Origin: Pseudomonas fragi
Lineage (GTDB): Bacteria; Pseudomonadota; Gammaproteobacteria; Pseudomonadales; Pseudomonadaceae
Direction: 5' to 3'
DNA: 64,000 bases
Assembly: GCF_900105835.1 (NCBI RefSeq)
Contig: NZ_LT629783.1
Coordinates: forward strand, 62,001-126,000
The notes beneath the pieces were generated by a model, which worked only from the letters and a program-made list of their open reading frames with translations, did no database searches and was not told the origin of the DNA. Shown here piece after piece: positions 1 through 8,428 of this stretch (its first letter is position 1; each line of letters starts with the position of its first letter). The position numbers were made by a program, and so were the translations under genes.

Positions 1-296
1 TTGTGCTCCCAACGATCAGCACGGCTGCCCATTACCAGGCGGGTAAAGCCACGGCCTTCGAGGGCGCGCAGGCTTTGCCCGACCTGGCCCTGGGTCAGGT
101 TGAGCACCGGCTCGCGGCTGGTTTTCTGGTTGCACGCCAGCACCAGGGCATTGAGCGTCAGGGGGTAGGTTTCAGGGTTGGTGGCCTGTTTCTCGATCAA
201 GGAGCCAAGAATGCGGATCTCGGTGCTGTTGAGCAGGGGGCCTGCGTCAGAATCGTTTTTTACGTTTTCTGAAAACTGATCAGCCGGAACGTCCAT
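1..296 (-). CDS. YceH-family (DUF480) protein, N-terminal part, cut by the window edge
   Basis: Reading leftwards from an ATG at 294-296 there is an open frame of about 98 codons that runs off the window. It begins [13 protein letters not shown] and contains [17 protein letters not shown] followed by [16 protein letters not shown]. This is the winged-helix start typical of the YceH/DUF480 (UPF0502) family, whose members are about 210-220 aa, so roughly the second half is missing. The biochemical role of the family is not established. The open frame on the other strand here is a shadow. The identification comes from the conserved LxxxExRVLGxLIEK-like block and is fairly secure; function cannot be inferred. 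Confidence 0.8.
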   Translation of the reverse strand, partial: MDVPADQFSENVKNDSDAGPLLNSTEIRILGSLIEKQATNPETYPLTLNALVLACNQKTSREPVLNLTQGQVGQSLRALEGRGFTRLVMGSRADRWEH

Positions 297-397
297 TTTC
301 ATCTCCAATTTGAGTCACCGTTGCCAGCGGCCATTGTGGGGTTTTTTACGCGCTAGAGCGACTGGCATGTGATCGCTGGGGTGTTGCTCATGGTCGC

Positions 398-1705
398 TCA
401 GCGGTTGACCAGCCTGGCGGGCAGGGCGACTACCAGCAGGCAGCTCAGCAGCAGGCAACTGGCGAAGAACCACAACGCCCCGGAACTGCTGCCCGTGACG
501 TCAATGGCGATGCCCATCAGGGAGTTGCTCACCAGCCCGGCAATATTGGCCAGGGAGCAGGCCAGGGCGAAGCCGGTCGCGGCTGCGCGGCCGGTGAGAA
601 AGGTGGCCGGCAAGCTGAAAAACACCGGCACGGCACCGAGGATGGCAGCCGAGGCAATGGCAAAGAGTAGAACGATCGCCAGCAGGTTGTGGCTGAAAAA
701 GGTACTGGCTGCCATTGCCGTCGCGCCGACCACAAAGGGCACGATGATATGCCAGCGACGTTCGCGATGCCGGTCGCTGCTGGCGCCGATCATCAGCATG
801 CCGATCAGGGCAGCAAGGCTGGGCAGGGCAGTGAGTACGCCAATATGGAAGTTGTCGGTTGCCCCGGCGTTACGGATCAAGGTCGGCATCCAGAAGGCCA
901 GGGCGTAGGCGCTGAGCAGGATGGAGAAGTCGATACCGCCCAGCATCCAGACCTTGAGGTTGAAGAATCCGTCGCGAAAGCCGGACTTGCTGTGCTGGCC
1001 CTCTGCGTGGTCCTGACCCAGTTGCTGCTGCAGTAACGCTTTTTCGTCGGCGTTCAGCCATGTTGCCGTGTGATGGCTGTCGGGCAGCACCCAGAGGGCC
1101 AGAATGCCCAGCAATACGCTGGGGATCGCCTCGAGCACAAACAGCCACTGCCAGCCGCGCAGCCCCGCGACAGTGTCGAAGGCGCCCATGATCCAGCCCG
1201 ACAGCGGCCCGCCGACCACACTGGAGAGCGGCATGCCGATCATAAACAGGGCGATGATGCGCCCTCGTCTCTGGGTCGGGAACCAGGTGGTCAGGTAATA
1301 CAGCACCCCGGGCAGAAAACCCGCCTCGGCAACCCCCAGCAGAAAACGCACGGCATAGAACTGGGTAGGGGTAGTGACCAGCAGTGTGCAGGCCGAGAGC
1401 AGGCCCCAGGTGATCATTATCCGTGCGATCCAGACCCTGGCCCCGACCTTCTCCATAAGCAGATTGCTCGGTACTTCGAACAGGATATATCCGACAAAAA
1501 ACAGCCCCGCGCCCAGGCCATAGGCCGTTTCGCTGAACTGCAGGTCGCCGAGCATCTGCAGTTTGGCGAAACCAATATTGATCCGGTCCAGATAGGCCGC
1601 CAGATAGCACAAGCAGAGAAAGGGGATAAGCTTGCGGGTGATCTTGCCATACAGCGCCTGGGCCGTTTCCGCCGCAGGCGCTGTAGAGGGATGAGCAGAG
1701 AGCAT
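398..1705 (-). CDS. MFS transporter of the anion:cation symporter (ACS) family
   Basis: A 435-residue inner-membrane transporter with the pattern of 12 hydrophobic segments and a hydrophilic central loop around residues 205-240. The N-terminus has YLDRINIGFAKLQM, the motif typical of ACS-family MFS permeases for organic acids (phthalate, tartrate, glucarate or galactonate type). The GRIIALFMIGMPLS loop between TM4 and TM5 also fits. The ATG at 1703-1705 is preferred over one 31 codons upstream, because the extra residues are polar and lack the family look. The substrate, probably an organic anion moved with protons, cannot be read from the sequence, and no catabolic partner gene is adjacent. 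It is divergent from the DUF1993 gene. Confidence 0.85.
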   Translation of the reverse strand: MLSAHPSTAPAAETAQALYGKITRKLIPFLCLCYLAAYLDRINIGFAKLQMLGDLQFSETAYGLGAGLFFVGYILFEVPSNLLMEKVGARVWIARIMITWGLLSACTLLVTTPTQFYAVRFLLGVAEAGFLPGVLYYLTTWFPTQRRGRIIALFMIGMPLSSVVGGPLSGWIMGAFDTVAGLRGWQWLFVLEAIPSVLLGILALWVLPDSHHTATWLNADEKALLQQQLGQDHAEGQHSKSGFRDGFFNLKVWMLGGIDFSILLSAYALAFWMPTLIRNAGATDNFHIGVLTALPSLAALIGMLMIGASSDRHRERRWHIIVPFVVGATAMAASTFFSHNLLAIVLLFAIASAAILGAVPVFFSLPATFLTGRAAATGFALACSLANIAGLVSNSLMGIAIDVTGSSSGALWFFASCLLLSCLLVVALPARLVNR

Positions 1706-1815
1706 GTGGGTGTCCCGGGGCTGAGCGTGGGGTTGATCTTCATACACCAGAGGGGCGCTGGCGTGTCTATAATCGGCGCACATTCCATTCCTGCCCACAG
1801 ACTGTCGAGACTTCC

Positions 1816-2325
1816 ATGACTATCTCCCTGTACGCTGCTTCCGTTCCTGTGTTCAAACAAATGCTCAACGCCCTGAGCGGTGTGCTGGCCAAGGCCGAGG
1901 CACACGCCACAGCCAAGAACATCGACCCTAGCGTGTTCTTGCAAGCACGTCTGGCGCCGGACATGTTCCCGCTGGTGCGTCAGGTGCAAATCGCAGTTGA
2001 TTTTACCAAGGGGGTCAGCGGCCGTCTGGCTGAAATCGAATTGCCGAAATACGACGACAGCGAAGTGACCTTTGCTGATCTGCAAGCGTTGATCAGCAAA
2101 GTGCTGGCGTTTGTTGACGGGATCAAGCCTGAGCAAATCGACGGTAAGGAAGGCATTGAAATCATCACCCGCCAGGGCACGCCGAAAGAAAAACGCTTTA
2201 CCGGCCAGGCTTACCTGCTGACTTATGGCCTGCCGCAGTTCTTCTTCCATGTGACCACGGCTTACGCGATCCTGCGGCACAATGGCGTTGAAATCGGCAA
2301 GCGCGATTACATGGGCGCTTTCTAA
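1816..2325 (+). CDS. DUF1993 family protein
   Basis: A 169-residue soluble protein without signal peptide or membrane segment. It starts MTISLYAASVPVFKQML and has YGLPQFFFHVTTAYAILRHNGVEIGKRDYMG near the end, both hallmarks of the DUF1993 family. The family adopts a DinB-like four-helix bundle in which the late FFFHVTTAYAILR helix is conserved. No enzymatic function is established. It stands alone, divergent from the MFS gene. A 7-bp inverted repeat (2347-2369) shortly after the stop may end the transcript. Confidence 0.85.
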   Translation: MTISLYAASVPVFKQMLNALSGVLAKAEAHATAKNIDPSVFLQARLAPDMFPLVRQVQIAVDFTKGVSGRLAEIELPKYDDSEVTFADLQALISKVLAFVDGIKPEQIDGKEGIEIITRQGTPKEKRFTGQAYLLTYGLPQFFFHVTTAYAILRHNGVEIGKRDYMGAF

Positions 2326-2346
2326 GCAAGCGCACTGTGCCAGCAC

Positions 2347-2369
2347 CCCGGTCATTCAGACAGACCGGG
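2347..2369 (+). terminator. Weak hairpin after the DUF1993 gene
   Basis: CCCGGTC and GACCGGG arms are separated by 9 nt, starting 21 nt after the stop codon. Only two T residues follow, so this is a poor intrinsic terminator. A half REP-like sequence (GCAGGCAAGCCAGCTCC) follows at about 2380. Confidence 0.4.
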
Positions 2370-2448
2370 TTGCAAGCATCGCAGGCAAGCCAGCTCCCCC
2401 AGGTTTGTTGGTGCCCTTAAAACCGGGTGCTGGCCCGCCCCACTTGCC

Positions 2449-3681
2449 TCAACCCTGTTGCAGGGACTGATCTTCCTTGGCCATGCAGGCCGCAGCTGTG
2501 AACAGCACATCGGTGGAGGAGTTGAGTGCGGTTTCCGCCGAGTCCTGCAAGATGCCGATAATGAAACCCACGGCCACTACCTGCATGGCAATCTCGCTCG
2601 GGATGCCGAACAGGCTGCATGCCAGCGGAATCAACAGCAGCGAGCCGCCCGCCACACCCGATGCGCCGCAGGCGCAAATGGCCGCCACCACACTCAACAG
2701 GATGGCTGTCGGAATATCCACCTCGATCCCCAGCGTATGCACGGCCGCCAGGCTCAGTACCGTGATGGTAATCGCCGCGCCCGCCATATTGATGGTGGCA
2801 CCCAGCGGGATGGACACCGAGTAGGTGTCTTCATGCAAGCCCAGTCGCTCGCTTAACGCCATGTTCACCGGGATATTGGCCGCCGAACTGCGGGTGAAAA
2901 ACGCGGTAATCCCACTTTCACGCAGGCACAAAAACACCAGCGGATAAGGGTTGCGACGCAGCTTCCAGAACACGATCAGCGGGTTGACTACCAGCGCCAC
3001 AAACAGCATGCAGCCGATCAGCACCGTGAGCAGGTGCAGGTAGCCCAGCAGGGCGCCGAAGCCTGAAGAAGCAAGGGTGGCAGCCACCAGGCCGAAGATG
3101 CCCAGCGGGGCAAAGCGGATCACCACACGCACGATCAGGGTGACACCGTTGGACAGGTCATTGAGCACGGTGCGGGTGGTGTCGCCAGCATGGCGGATTG
3201 CAATGCCCATGCCGATGGCCCACGCCAGGATGCCGATAAAGTTGGCATTCATCAGCGCACTGACCGGGTTGTCGACCACGCTCAGCAACAGGCTTTGCAG
3301 TACTTCGCTGATACCGCCAGGGGCGGTGATGGCAATGTTTTCGGTGGCCAGCACCAGATTCGACGGGAACAGCATGCTGGCGATAACGGCCACCACGGCG
3401 GCAGCAAAGGTGCCAAACAGGTACAGCACCAGAATCGGGCGGATATGGGTTTCCTGGCCGTGCTTGTGGTTGGCAATCGAGGCCATGACCAGCACAAAAA
3501 CCAGAATCGGTGCAACGGCTTTCAGGGCGCTGACAAACACCTTGCCAATAAAGGCCACCGAAAGCGCTGCCGAGGGCGCAAGCCAGGCCAGCAAAATACC
3601 GGCGAGCAGACCTATCACAATCTGGGTCACCAGGCTGGTGCGCTTGAGCTTTTGCAGCAGGGTAGGTGGAGCGTCAGTCAT
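2449..3681 (-). CDS. sstT: Serine/threonine:sodium symporter SstT
   Basis: A 410-residue DAACS-family transporter that takes up L-serine and L-threonine with Na+. The C-terminal half carries [36 protein letters not shown] and the [23 protein letters not shown] block, all diagnostic of SstT. About nine membrane segments and two re-entrant loops fit the family fold, and the length matches E. coli SstT (414 aa). The start at 3681 gives [21 protein letters not shown], in line with SstT N-termini; an upstream ATG would add 49 unlike residues. It is monocistronic and divergent from an MFS gene. Confidence 0.93.
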   Translation of the reverse strand: MTDAPPTLLQKLKRTSLVTQIVIGLLAGILLAWLAPSAALSVAFIGKVFVSALKAVAPILVFVLVMASIANHKHGQETHIRPILVLYLFGTFAAAVVAVIASMLFPSNLVLATENIAITAPGGISEVLQSLLLSVVDNPVSALMNANFIGILAWAIGMGIAIRHAGDTTRTVLNDLSNGVTLIVRVVIRFAPLGIFGLVAATLASSGFGALLGYLHLLTVLIGCMLFVALVVNPLIVFWKLRRNPYPLVFLCLRESGITAFFTRSSAANIPVNMALSERLGLHEDTYSVSIPLGATINMAGAAITITVLSLAAVHTLGIEVDIPTAILLSVVAAICACGASGVAGGSLLLIPLACSLFGIPSEIAMQVVAVGFIIGILQDSAETALNSSTDVLFTAAACMAKEDQSLQQG

Positions 3682-3960
3682 AAGGGTTTCTCTAGTTGTT
3701 CTGGGTAGTGCATTGAAAAACTGTGGGGCGATCAGCGGCAAACGGGCAGGCTGATCGACGCAAGTCGGCGGGATGCGAACTTTATCATAGACGTGTAGGG
3801 GCTTTCCTACGCAGGGGCAATCTGCCACATCCGTACAGGGGAGGTTGCGGGTGACATGGCCGCACCCCGCAGCATTCTGTTACCATTGCCTATCCCCCCT
3901 TTTCTTCAAATCAGCGGGCCTTTCGGGCTTTCGCTGGCCTCGTTGTCTCTGGAGTTATTC

Positions 3961-5124
3961 ATGCTGTTGCCCATCCTGCTGCTGTCCGCGGCCGGCTTTA
4001 CCGTGCTCACCACCGAGTTTGTCATCGTCGGCCTGCTGCCTTCGATTGCCCGCGACCTTGAAGTCAGCGTGCCCCAGGCAGGTTTGCTGGTGACCTTGTT
4101 CGCCTTCACGGTTGCGGCCCTTGGGCCTTTTTTGACCGCCTACTTTTCGCGCTTTGAGCGCAAGCGCCTGTTTATCTCGATTCTGCTGATGTTCGCTTTT
4201 GCCAATACCGTGGCGGCGCTGGCGCCCAATATCTGGGTGATGGCTTTTGCCCGGCTGCTGCCCGCATTGGGCTTGCCGGTGTTCTGGGCGTTGGCCAGTG
4301 AAACGGCAGTGGATATCGTCGGCCCGGATTACGCCGGGCGGGCGATTGCCAAAATCGGTTTCGGTATTGTCTGTGCGACGGTGTTTGGTATCCCGGTAGG
4401 CACTTTGATCTCGGATGCCTGGGGCTGGCGCAGTGCCTTCGGCATTTTGGCCGCTGTCGCCCTGGCCAAGGCCTTGCTGTTGTGGCTGTATTTGCCCGTG
4501 ACCCGGGTGGTGAAAGAGCATGTCACCTTGAGCTCACAGTTTGCCCTGCTGCGCAGCCCGCTGATGATCGGCCATATCGTGCTGTCAGTGCTGGTGTTCA
4601 GCGGGATGTTCACGGCCTACACCTATCTGGCTGATATCCTTGAGCGTCTGGCAGGTTTTGACGGCACGCTGGTGGGGTGGTGCCTGATGGGCTTTGGCGC
4701 CGTCGGCCTGATCGGTAATTCCCTGGGCGGGCGCATGGTGGATCGTCATCCGCTGATCGCTTCGATGGTGTTTTGTGCCTTTATGATTGGCGGCCTGGTG
4801 GCGCTGGTGCCGAGCATTCACTCAACCCTGGGCCTGGCGGCGGCGATGGGCATCTGGGGGGTGACGCAGGCCGCGATGTTTCTGGTCAGCCATGTACGGC
4901 TGATGAAAGTTGCCCCCCATGCCCCGGCATTTGCCGCGTCGCTTAACATTGCCGGGGCCAACCTGGGGATCGGTCTGGGCGCCATGATTGGTGGCCGGGT
5001 TATCGATAACTATGGCCTGGGCAGCCTGGGGTTTGCTGCCGCCGGGTTCATCCTGATCTCGATTCTGCTGGCCTTGTTGCTGATGACCGCCAAGGTGCGC
5101 CCTGCCTGCGCTAGCGCGGGGTAA
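3961..5124 (+). CDS. MFS transporter, DHA1 (sugar/drug efflux) type
   Basis: A 387-residue, 12-TM permease. The N-terminus TVLTTEFVIVGLLPSIARDL is typical of the AraJ/YdhP/NepI-type DHA1 efflux family, as are the LFAFTVAALGPFLTAYFSRFERK loop and a GRMVDRHPL loop in the second half. The ATG at 3961 is chosen because GGAG lies 7 nt upstream and the hydrophobic stretch starts at once; an upstream in-frame ATG at 3856 would add 35 residues that look non-coding. Its last codons overlap the 3' end of the convergent NhaR-like gene by 14 bp. The substrate is unknown; members export arabinose, ribonucleosides or drugs. Confidence 0.85.
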   Translation: MLLPILLLSAAGFTVLTTEFVIVGLLPSIARDLEVSVPQAGLLVTLFAFTVAALGPFLTAYFSRFERKRLFISILLMFAFANTVAALAPNIWVMAFARLLPALGLPVFWALASETAVDIVGPDYAGRAIAKIGFGIVCATVFGIPVGTLISDAWGWRSAFGILAAVALAKALLLWLYLPVTRVVKEHVTLSSQFALLRSPLMIGHIVLSVLVFSGMFTAYTYLADILERLAGFDGTLVGWCLMGFGAVGLIGNSLGGRMVDRHPLIASMVFCAFMIGGLVALVPSIHSTLGLAAAMGIWGVTQAAMFLVSHVRLMKVAPHAPAFAASLNIAGANLGIGLGAMIGGRVIDNYGLGSLGFAAAGFILISILLALLLMTAKVRPACASAG

Positions 5125-6010
5125 ACAACTCGCGCCGCGCCCCCTCGGTAATCGCAACGATGCCGGGGTGGCGGATCTTGCGCTCCACGGTAATGGCGTA
5201 GAACGATTCGGTGACCGCCTCGGTGTGGCCGATCAGTTCAACATCAAACTGGCGTATCACCTCCTGGGCAATCACGCTGGGCGCGATAAATACGCCGATC
5301 CCGGACTGGCCGAAAGCCTGCATGAGTGCGCTGTCGTCAAACTCGCCAACAATTCGCGGCTGTATCTGCTGCTCGGCCAGCCAGCGCAGCAGGCGGCTGC
5401 GTAGCATGGTTTCGGGACCTGGAATCAGAAGTGGCGCGCCTTGCAGGCAGTGCGGGAAGTTTTCGGCATAGTCTTTGGCAAGTGTCGCAGTGGCAAAAAA
5501 GCTGATACCGCATTCGCCCAGTTTCTGGCTAAAACCTTTGATATCGAGGTGCGAAGGCATGGGGCTGTCGGAAATCACCAGATCCAGTCGTTGAATCGCC
5601 AGGTCTGCCAGTAGCCGATCGAGCTTGTCCTCGCGGCAGGTAATGCGAATCGGTTTATCCAGCTCCATCGTCGGCGCAATCAGGCGATACACAATCGACT
5701 TGGGTACCACATCGGCCACGCCCACCCGAAACAGGATCTGCTGCTCCTTGGGCGCCATGCGCAACATGCTCTCCAGTTCACTGCCGACCTGAAAGATCTG
5801 CTCGGCATAAGGCAACACTTGCCGACCGGTCTCGGTCAGCTCCAGTTGCCGCCCGACCCGGCGAAACAATGGCAGGCCATAGGTATCTTCGAGCAGGCTG
5901 ATTTGCCCGCTGATGGTCTGCGGCGTGAGGTTGAGCTGCTCGCAGGCACGGACAATGCTGCCGGTTTTGGCAACCACCCAAAAGTAATGGAGCTGGCGGT
6001 AATTAAGCAT
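5111..6010 (-). CDS. nhaR: LysR-type regulator, NhaR-like
   Basis: A 299-residue transcription factor beginning MLNYRQLHYFWVVAKTGSI, the exact style of NhaR N-termini. The winged HTH occupies residues 1-60 (EQLNLTPQTISGQISLLEDTYGLPLF) and the periplasmic-binding-like effector domain the rest. The ATG at 6008-6010 is preferred because LysR proteins start directly with the HTH; 32 codons further upstream are unlike the family. In enterics NhaR senses Na+ and activates nhaA, but here it is unlinked to an antiporter, so its targets are open. It converges with the DHA1 permease and is divergent from the small lipoprotein gene at 6146. Confidence 0.85.
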   Translation of the reverse strand: MLNYRQLHYFWVVAKTGSIVRACEQLNLTPQTISGQISLLEDTYGLPLFRRVGRQLELTETGRQVLPYAEQIFQVGSELESMLRMAPKEQQILFRVGVADVVPKSIVYRLIAPTMELDKPIRITCREDKLDRLLADLAIQRLDLVISDSPMPSHLDIKGFSQKLGECGISFFATATLAKDYAENFPHCLQGAPLLIPGPETMLRSRLLRWLAEQQIQPRIVGEFDDSALMQAFGQSGIGVFIAPSVIAQEVIRQFDVELIGHTEAVTESFYAITVERKIRHPGIVAITEGARRELFTPR

Positions 6011-6145
6011 CAGCGTAGTAACACTTCGTAAAAACCGAAGTATAGCGCTTAAAAATACGAATTTTCCTGAAGTGTTAGCTTCTCTAGAATCACGCGTTAT
6101 GCGCAAGCCACTCCGGTGGCCGCCGGTTTAGAGAGGAATACAAGC

Positions 6146-6385
6146 ATGAACATCAAGAAATCAGCTGTTGCAGTGCTGTTGTCGGCAGGTTTGCTGGCGA
6201 TCGCGGGTTGCGACCAGGCGGAAAAAGCCGCGCAACAAATGCTGAGTAAAACAGCTGAGTCCGCCAAGCAGGCAATTGACGACACCCACAAGGCCGCTGA
6301 ACAAGCACTGAGCGAAGCTACCGGTGGGCTGATCGAAAAAGAAAAGCCTGAGCAAGAAAAAGAACAATCTTCCCAAGCCATTTAA
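6146..6385 (+). CDS. Small lysine/glutamate-rich lipoprotein
   Basis: A 79-residue precursor with an N-terminal Lys-Lys, a hydrophobic stretch and the lipobox LAIAGC (Cys 22), so an N-acyl lipoprotein of about 58 residues is expected. The mature part is a long amphipathic helix (AEKAAQQMLSKTAESAKQAIDDTHKAAEQAL) followed by a Glu/Lys-rich tail. A strong GAGAGGA ribosome site at 6131-6137 sets the start. It sits 30 bp ahead of the terC-like gene on the same strand, so they may share a transcript. Function unknown; small entericidin- or Lpp-like helical lipoproteins look similar. Confidence 0.75.
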   Translation: MNIKKSAVAVLLSAGLLAIAGCDQAEKAAQQMLSKTAESAKQAIDDTHKAAEQALSEATGGLIEKEKPEQEKEQSSQAI

Positions 6386-6415
6386 CGTGTCTTAACGCAG
6401 AGTCCGAACACACCT

Positions 6416-7171
6416 ATGGAATATCTTTTACAACTGGCTGCCAGCCCCGCAGCCTGGGTCGCTTTGGCCACGTTGATCGTGATGGAAATCGTGCTGGGCA
6501 TCGATAACCTGATCTTTATCTCGATTCTCACCAACAAGCTGCCGGAGCAATACCGCACCAAGGCCCGCCGTATCGGTATCGGCATGGCGCTGATCCTGCG
6601 TCTGGGCTTGCTGGGTACCATTGCCTACATCGTTCAGTTGACCACGCCGGTGTTTGAAGTGCTGGGCAAGGCCTTTTCGTGGAAGGACATGATCCTGATT
6701 GCCGGCGGCCTGTTCCTGGTGTGGAAAGCCACCAGTGAAATTCACCACAGCATGACGCCACAGGTGGAAGAAAAAACCGACAGTGTGACGTCGAAAGTCA
6801 CCTTGGGCTTTGCCGCTGCCATCGGCCAGATCCTGATGCTCGACCTGGTGTTTTCTATCGACAGCATCATTACCGCAGTGGGCATGACCGAGCACTTGCC
6901 GATCATGGTGATTGCTGTGGTGGTAGCGGTGATGGTGATGCTGCTGGCTTCGGAGCCTTTGGCCAAGTTCATCAACGACAACCCGACCGTCGTGATGCTG
7001 GCCCTGGCCTTCCTGATCATGATTGGCATGACCCTGATCGCCGAAGGTTTCGGTGCCCATGTGCCTAAAGGTTATGTGTATGCCGCGATGGCGTTCTCGG
7101 CCACGGTTGAAACCTTGAACATTGTGGCGCGTCAGATCCGCGAAAAACGTCAGGCTGCCTTGGTGAAATAA
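6416..7171 (+). CDS. TerC-family integral membrane protein (YgdQ/YoaE type)
   Basis: A 251-residue polytopic protein with about seven TM segments. The first carries [21 protein letters not shown] and the middle [16 protein letters not shown], the two inverted repeats with paired acidic residues that define the TerC (PF03741) fold. Related proteins are linked to tellurite tolerance or to Mn2+ export during exoenzyme metalation; the ion handled here is not known. The length fits the membrane-only form without CBS domains. A strong bidirectional terminator (7186-7225) ends the gene. Confidence 0.88.
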   Translation: MEYLLQLAASPAAWVALATLIVMEIVLGIDNLIFISILTNKLPEQYRTKARRIGIGMALILRLGLLGTIAYIVQLTTPVFEVLGKAFSWKDMILIAGGLFLVWKATSEIHHSMTPQVEEKTDSVTSKVTLGFAAAIGQILMLDLVFSIDSIITAVGMTEHLPIMVIAVVVAVMVMLLASEPLAKFINDNPTVVMLALAFLIMIGMTLIAEGFGAHVPKGYVYAAMAFSATVETLNIVARQIREKRQAALVK

Positions 7172-7185
7172 TCGCAGCTTGTAAT

Positions 7186-7225
7186 AAAAAAGCCGCTTGC
7201 CCTGATCAGGGTGAGCGGCTTTTTT
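7186..7225. terminator. Bidirectional rho-independent terminator
   Basis: A long stem AAAAAAGCCGCT / AGCGGCTTTTTT closes over an inner CCCTGATCAGGG palindrome. The A-tract on one side and T-tract on the other let it serve both the TerC gene (plus) and the small membrane protein gene (minus, stop at 7232). Confidence 0.9.
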
Positions 7226-7231
7226 GTGCGA

Positions 7232-7399
7232 TCAATGTGCGTTGACGGCGCCAACCACAGGTTTTTCCGGCGCTTCTTCAGGTTTTGCCTGCACCTGCGG
7301 GTGATGATGGCGGCTAATACGCATCAGACCCCAGAGCATGGCCCCGGCGACGGCCAGCCAGCCGGCGATCAGCAGGAAAATAGTCAGTATCGGGCTCAT
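7232..7399 (-). CDS. Small single-pass membrane protein, 55 aa
   Basis: The minus strand encodes MSPILTIFLLIAGWLAVAGA, then MLWGLMRISRHHHPQVQ and a Pro/Glu-rich tail ending VVGAVNAH. One TM helix (about residues 3-25) is followed by a basic His-rich turn, predicting a short periplasmic N-terminus and cytoplasmic C-terminus. A near-perfect ribosome site (AAAGGAGG, 6 nt before the ATG) and the shared terminator show that this is a real gene. No homologous family is recognised; it resembles the short hypothetical membrane proteins common in Pseudomonas. Confidence 0.75.
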   Translation of the reverse strand: MSPILTIFLLIAGWLAVAGAMLWGLMRISRHHHPQVQAKPEEAPEKPVVGAVNAH

Positions 7400-7623
7400 C
7401 AGTGCCTCCTTTGCCCCCTACGGGCTCAAACACACGCTAAGCAGATGACAGTCTAGTCTGTGCGATGTTGCAGTCTATTGACCGAAGGTCGTGTAGGACT
7501 AATCGATTCGCTCTATACCAACCATTGGGCTGTGGCTTAAGGCTATACCTCGCATTATTGGCGCCCTATGATTGACGCTCATGGCGGGCTTTGAGGCCTG
7601 GCGTTCATTTAAGGCGAGGGAAT

Positions 7624-8301
7624 ATGCAGGCAGTTTCTGGGTCAAGATCGGCGCGGCTGTGGTTGATGGGTTTGTTTGCGTTGGTGATGGTGGGCTGCGC
7701 CAGTGTCGAATCCCCCGAGTTACGACGCTTGCCAGAACGGGTAGAACTGAACGGCGTGCCGTTTTTCCGCGGCAATGCCAACCAGGGGGCACCGCAAACC
7801 TTGGCGGGTATGCTGGGTGAGCAAAAAGTGCGCATCACCCCGGGGCTTTTGGTCAAGCCGCTGGGGTTGCCGGGGGCCGAAGACTCGTTGCAAGGTAATA
7901 TCGAGCAGCTAGCGGCGGGTTACGGGCTGATGGTGTACCCGCTGGACAAATCCCTTTCTGCGCTGCTGACCCAAGTGGCGGCGGGCTACCCGGTGATGCT
8001 GCGATTTAGCGACGGCACAGTGTGGTCCGAGCCGCGCTACGCCATGCTGGTGGGTTACAACCGCGCCAAAGGCACGGTGTTGCTGCGCTCAGGCATGGAG
8101 CGTCGGCGGTTGATGGACTTCAGCAAATTCGAGTCGGCGTGGAAGGATGCTGGCGGCTGGGCGGTGCTGATCCTGTCGCCCACCCAGTTGCCGGCCAGTG
8201 TGGACAAGGGTCGCTGGCTGAAGGTGGCGAACGACCTGTCCCGTGCGGGGCAGGAACAGGCCGGCGCTACGGCGATCAAGACCCTGCAATCCCAAAAGTA
8301 A
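7624..8301 (+). CDS. C39-peptidase-fold lipoprotein, probably catalytically inactive
   Basis: A 225-residue precursor with a signal peptide ending in the lipobox VMVGC (Cys 25). The mature part follows the peptidase C39 layout: VELNGVPFFRGNANQGAPQTLAGML takes the place of VPFxxQxxxxCGPAALA, and RYAMLVGYNRAKGTVLLRSG takes the place of HxVVVxGY. The Cys after the Gln is Gly here and the His before VGY is replaced, so proteolysis is unlikely. It may bind a peptide or act as a scaffold in the outer membrane or periplasm. The start at 7624 follows GAGGGA and gives a proper signal peptide. A REPIN follows. Confidence 0.7.
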   Translation: MQAVSGSRSARLWLMGLFALVMVGCASVESPELRRLPERVELNGVPFFRGNANQGAPQTLAGMLGEQKVRITPGLLVKPLGLPGAEDSLQGNIEQLAAGYGLMVYPLDKSLSALLTQVAAGYPVMLRFSDGTVWSEPRYAMLVGYNRAKGTVLLRSGMERRRLMDFSKFESAWKDAGGWAVLILSPTQLPASVDKGRWLKVANDLSRAGQEQAGATAIKTLQSQK

Positions 8302-8316
8302 GCATTGGCATTACCC

Positions 8317-8404
8317 TGTGGGAGCGGGCTTGCCCGCGATTCAGACGATGCGGTCATTCAGGCCTACCGCGGCGCGGCCATCGCGGGCAAGCCCGGCTCC
8401 CACA
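8317..8404. repeat. REPIN, class 1 (GGGAGCGGGCTTGCCCGCGA type)
   Basis: Two inverted REP sequences, TGTGGGAGCGGGCTTGCCCG and its near-complement ending GGCTCCCACA, flank about 40 bp. This is the classic Pseudomonas REP doublet found between genes; another copy lies at 63774-63860. It sits between two convergent genes. Confidence 0.9.
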
Positions 8405-8428
8405 GAAACTGCGCCGTTGCCACAAAAA

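Noticed and set aside
7591..8301. Start of the C39-fold lipoprotein at 7591
   Set aside because: The signal peptide and ribosome site support the ATG at 7624.
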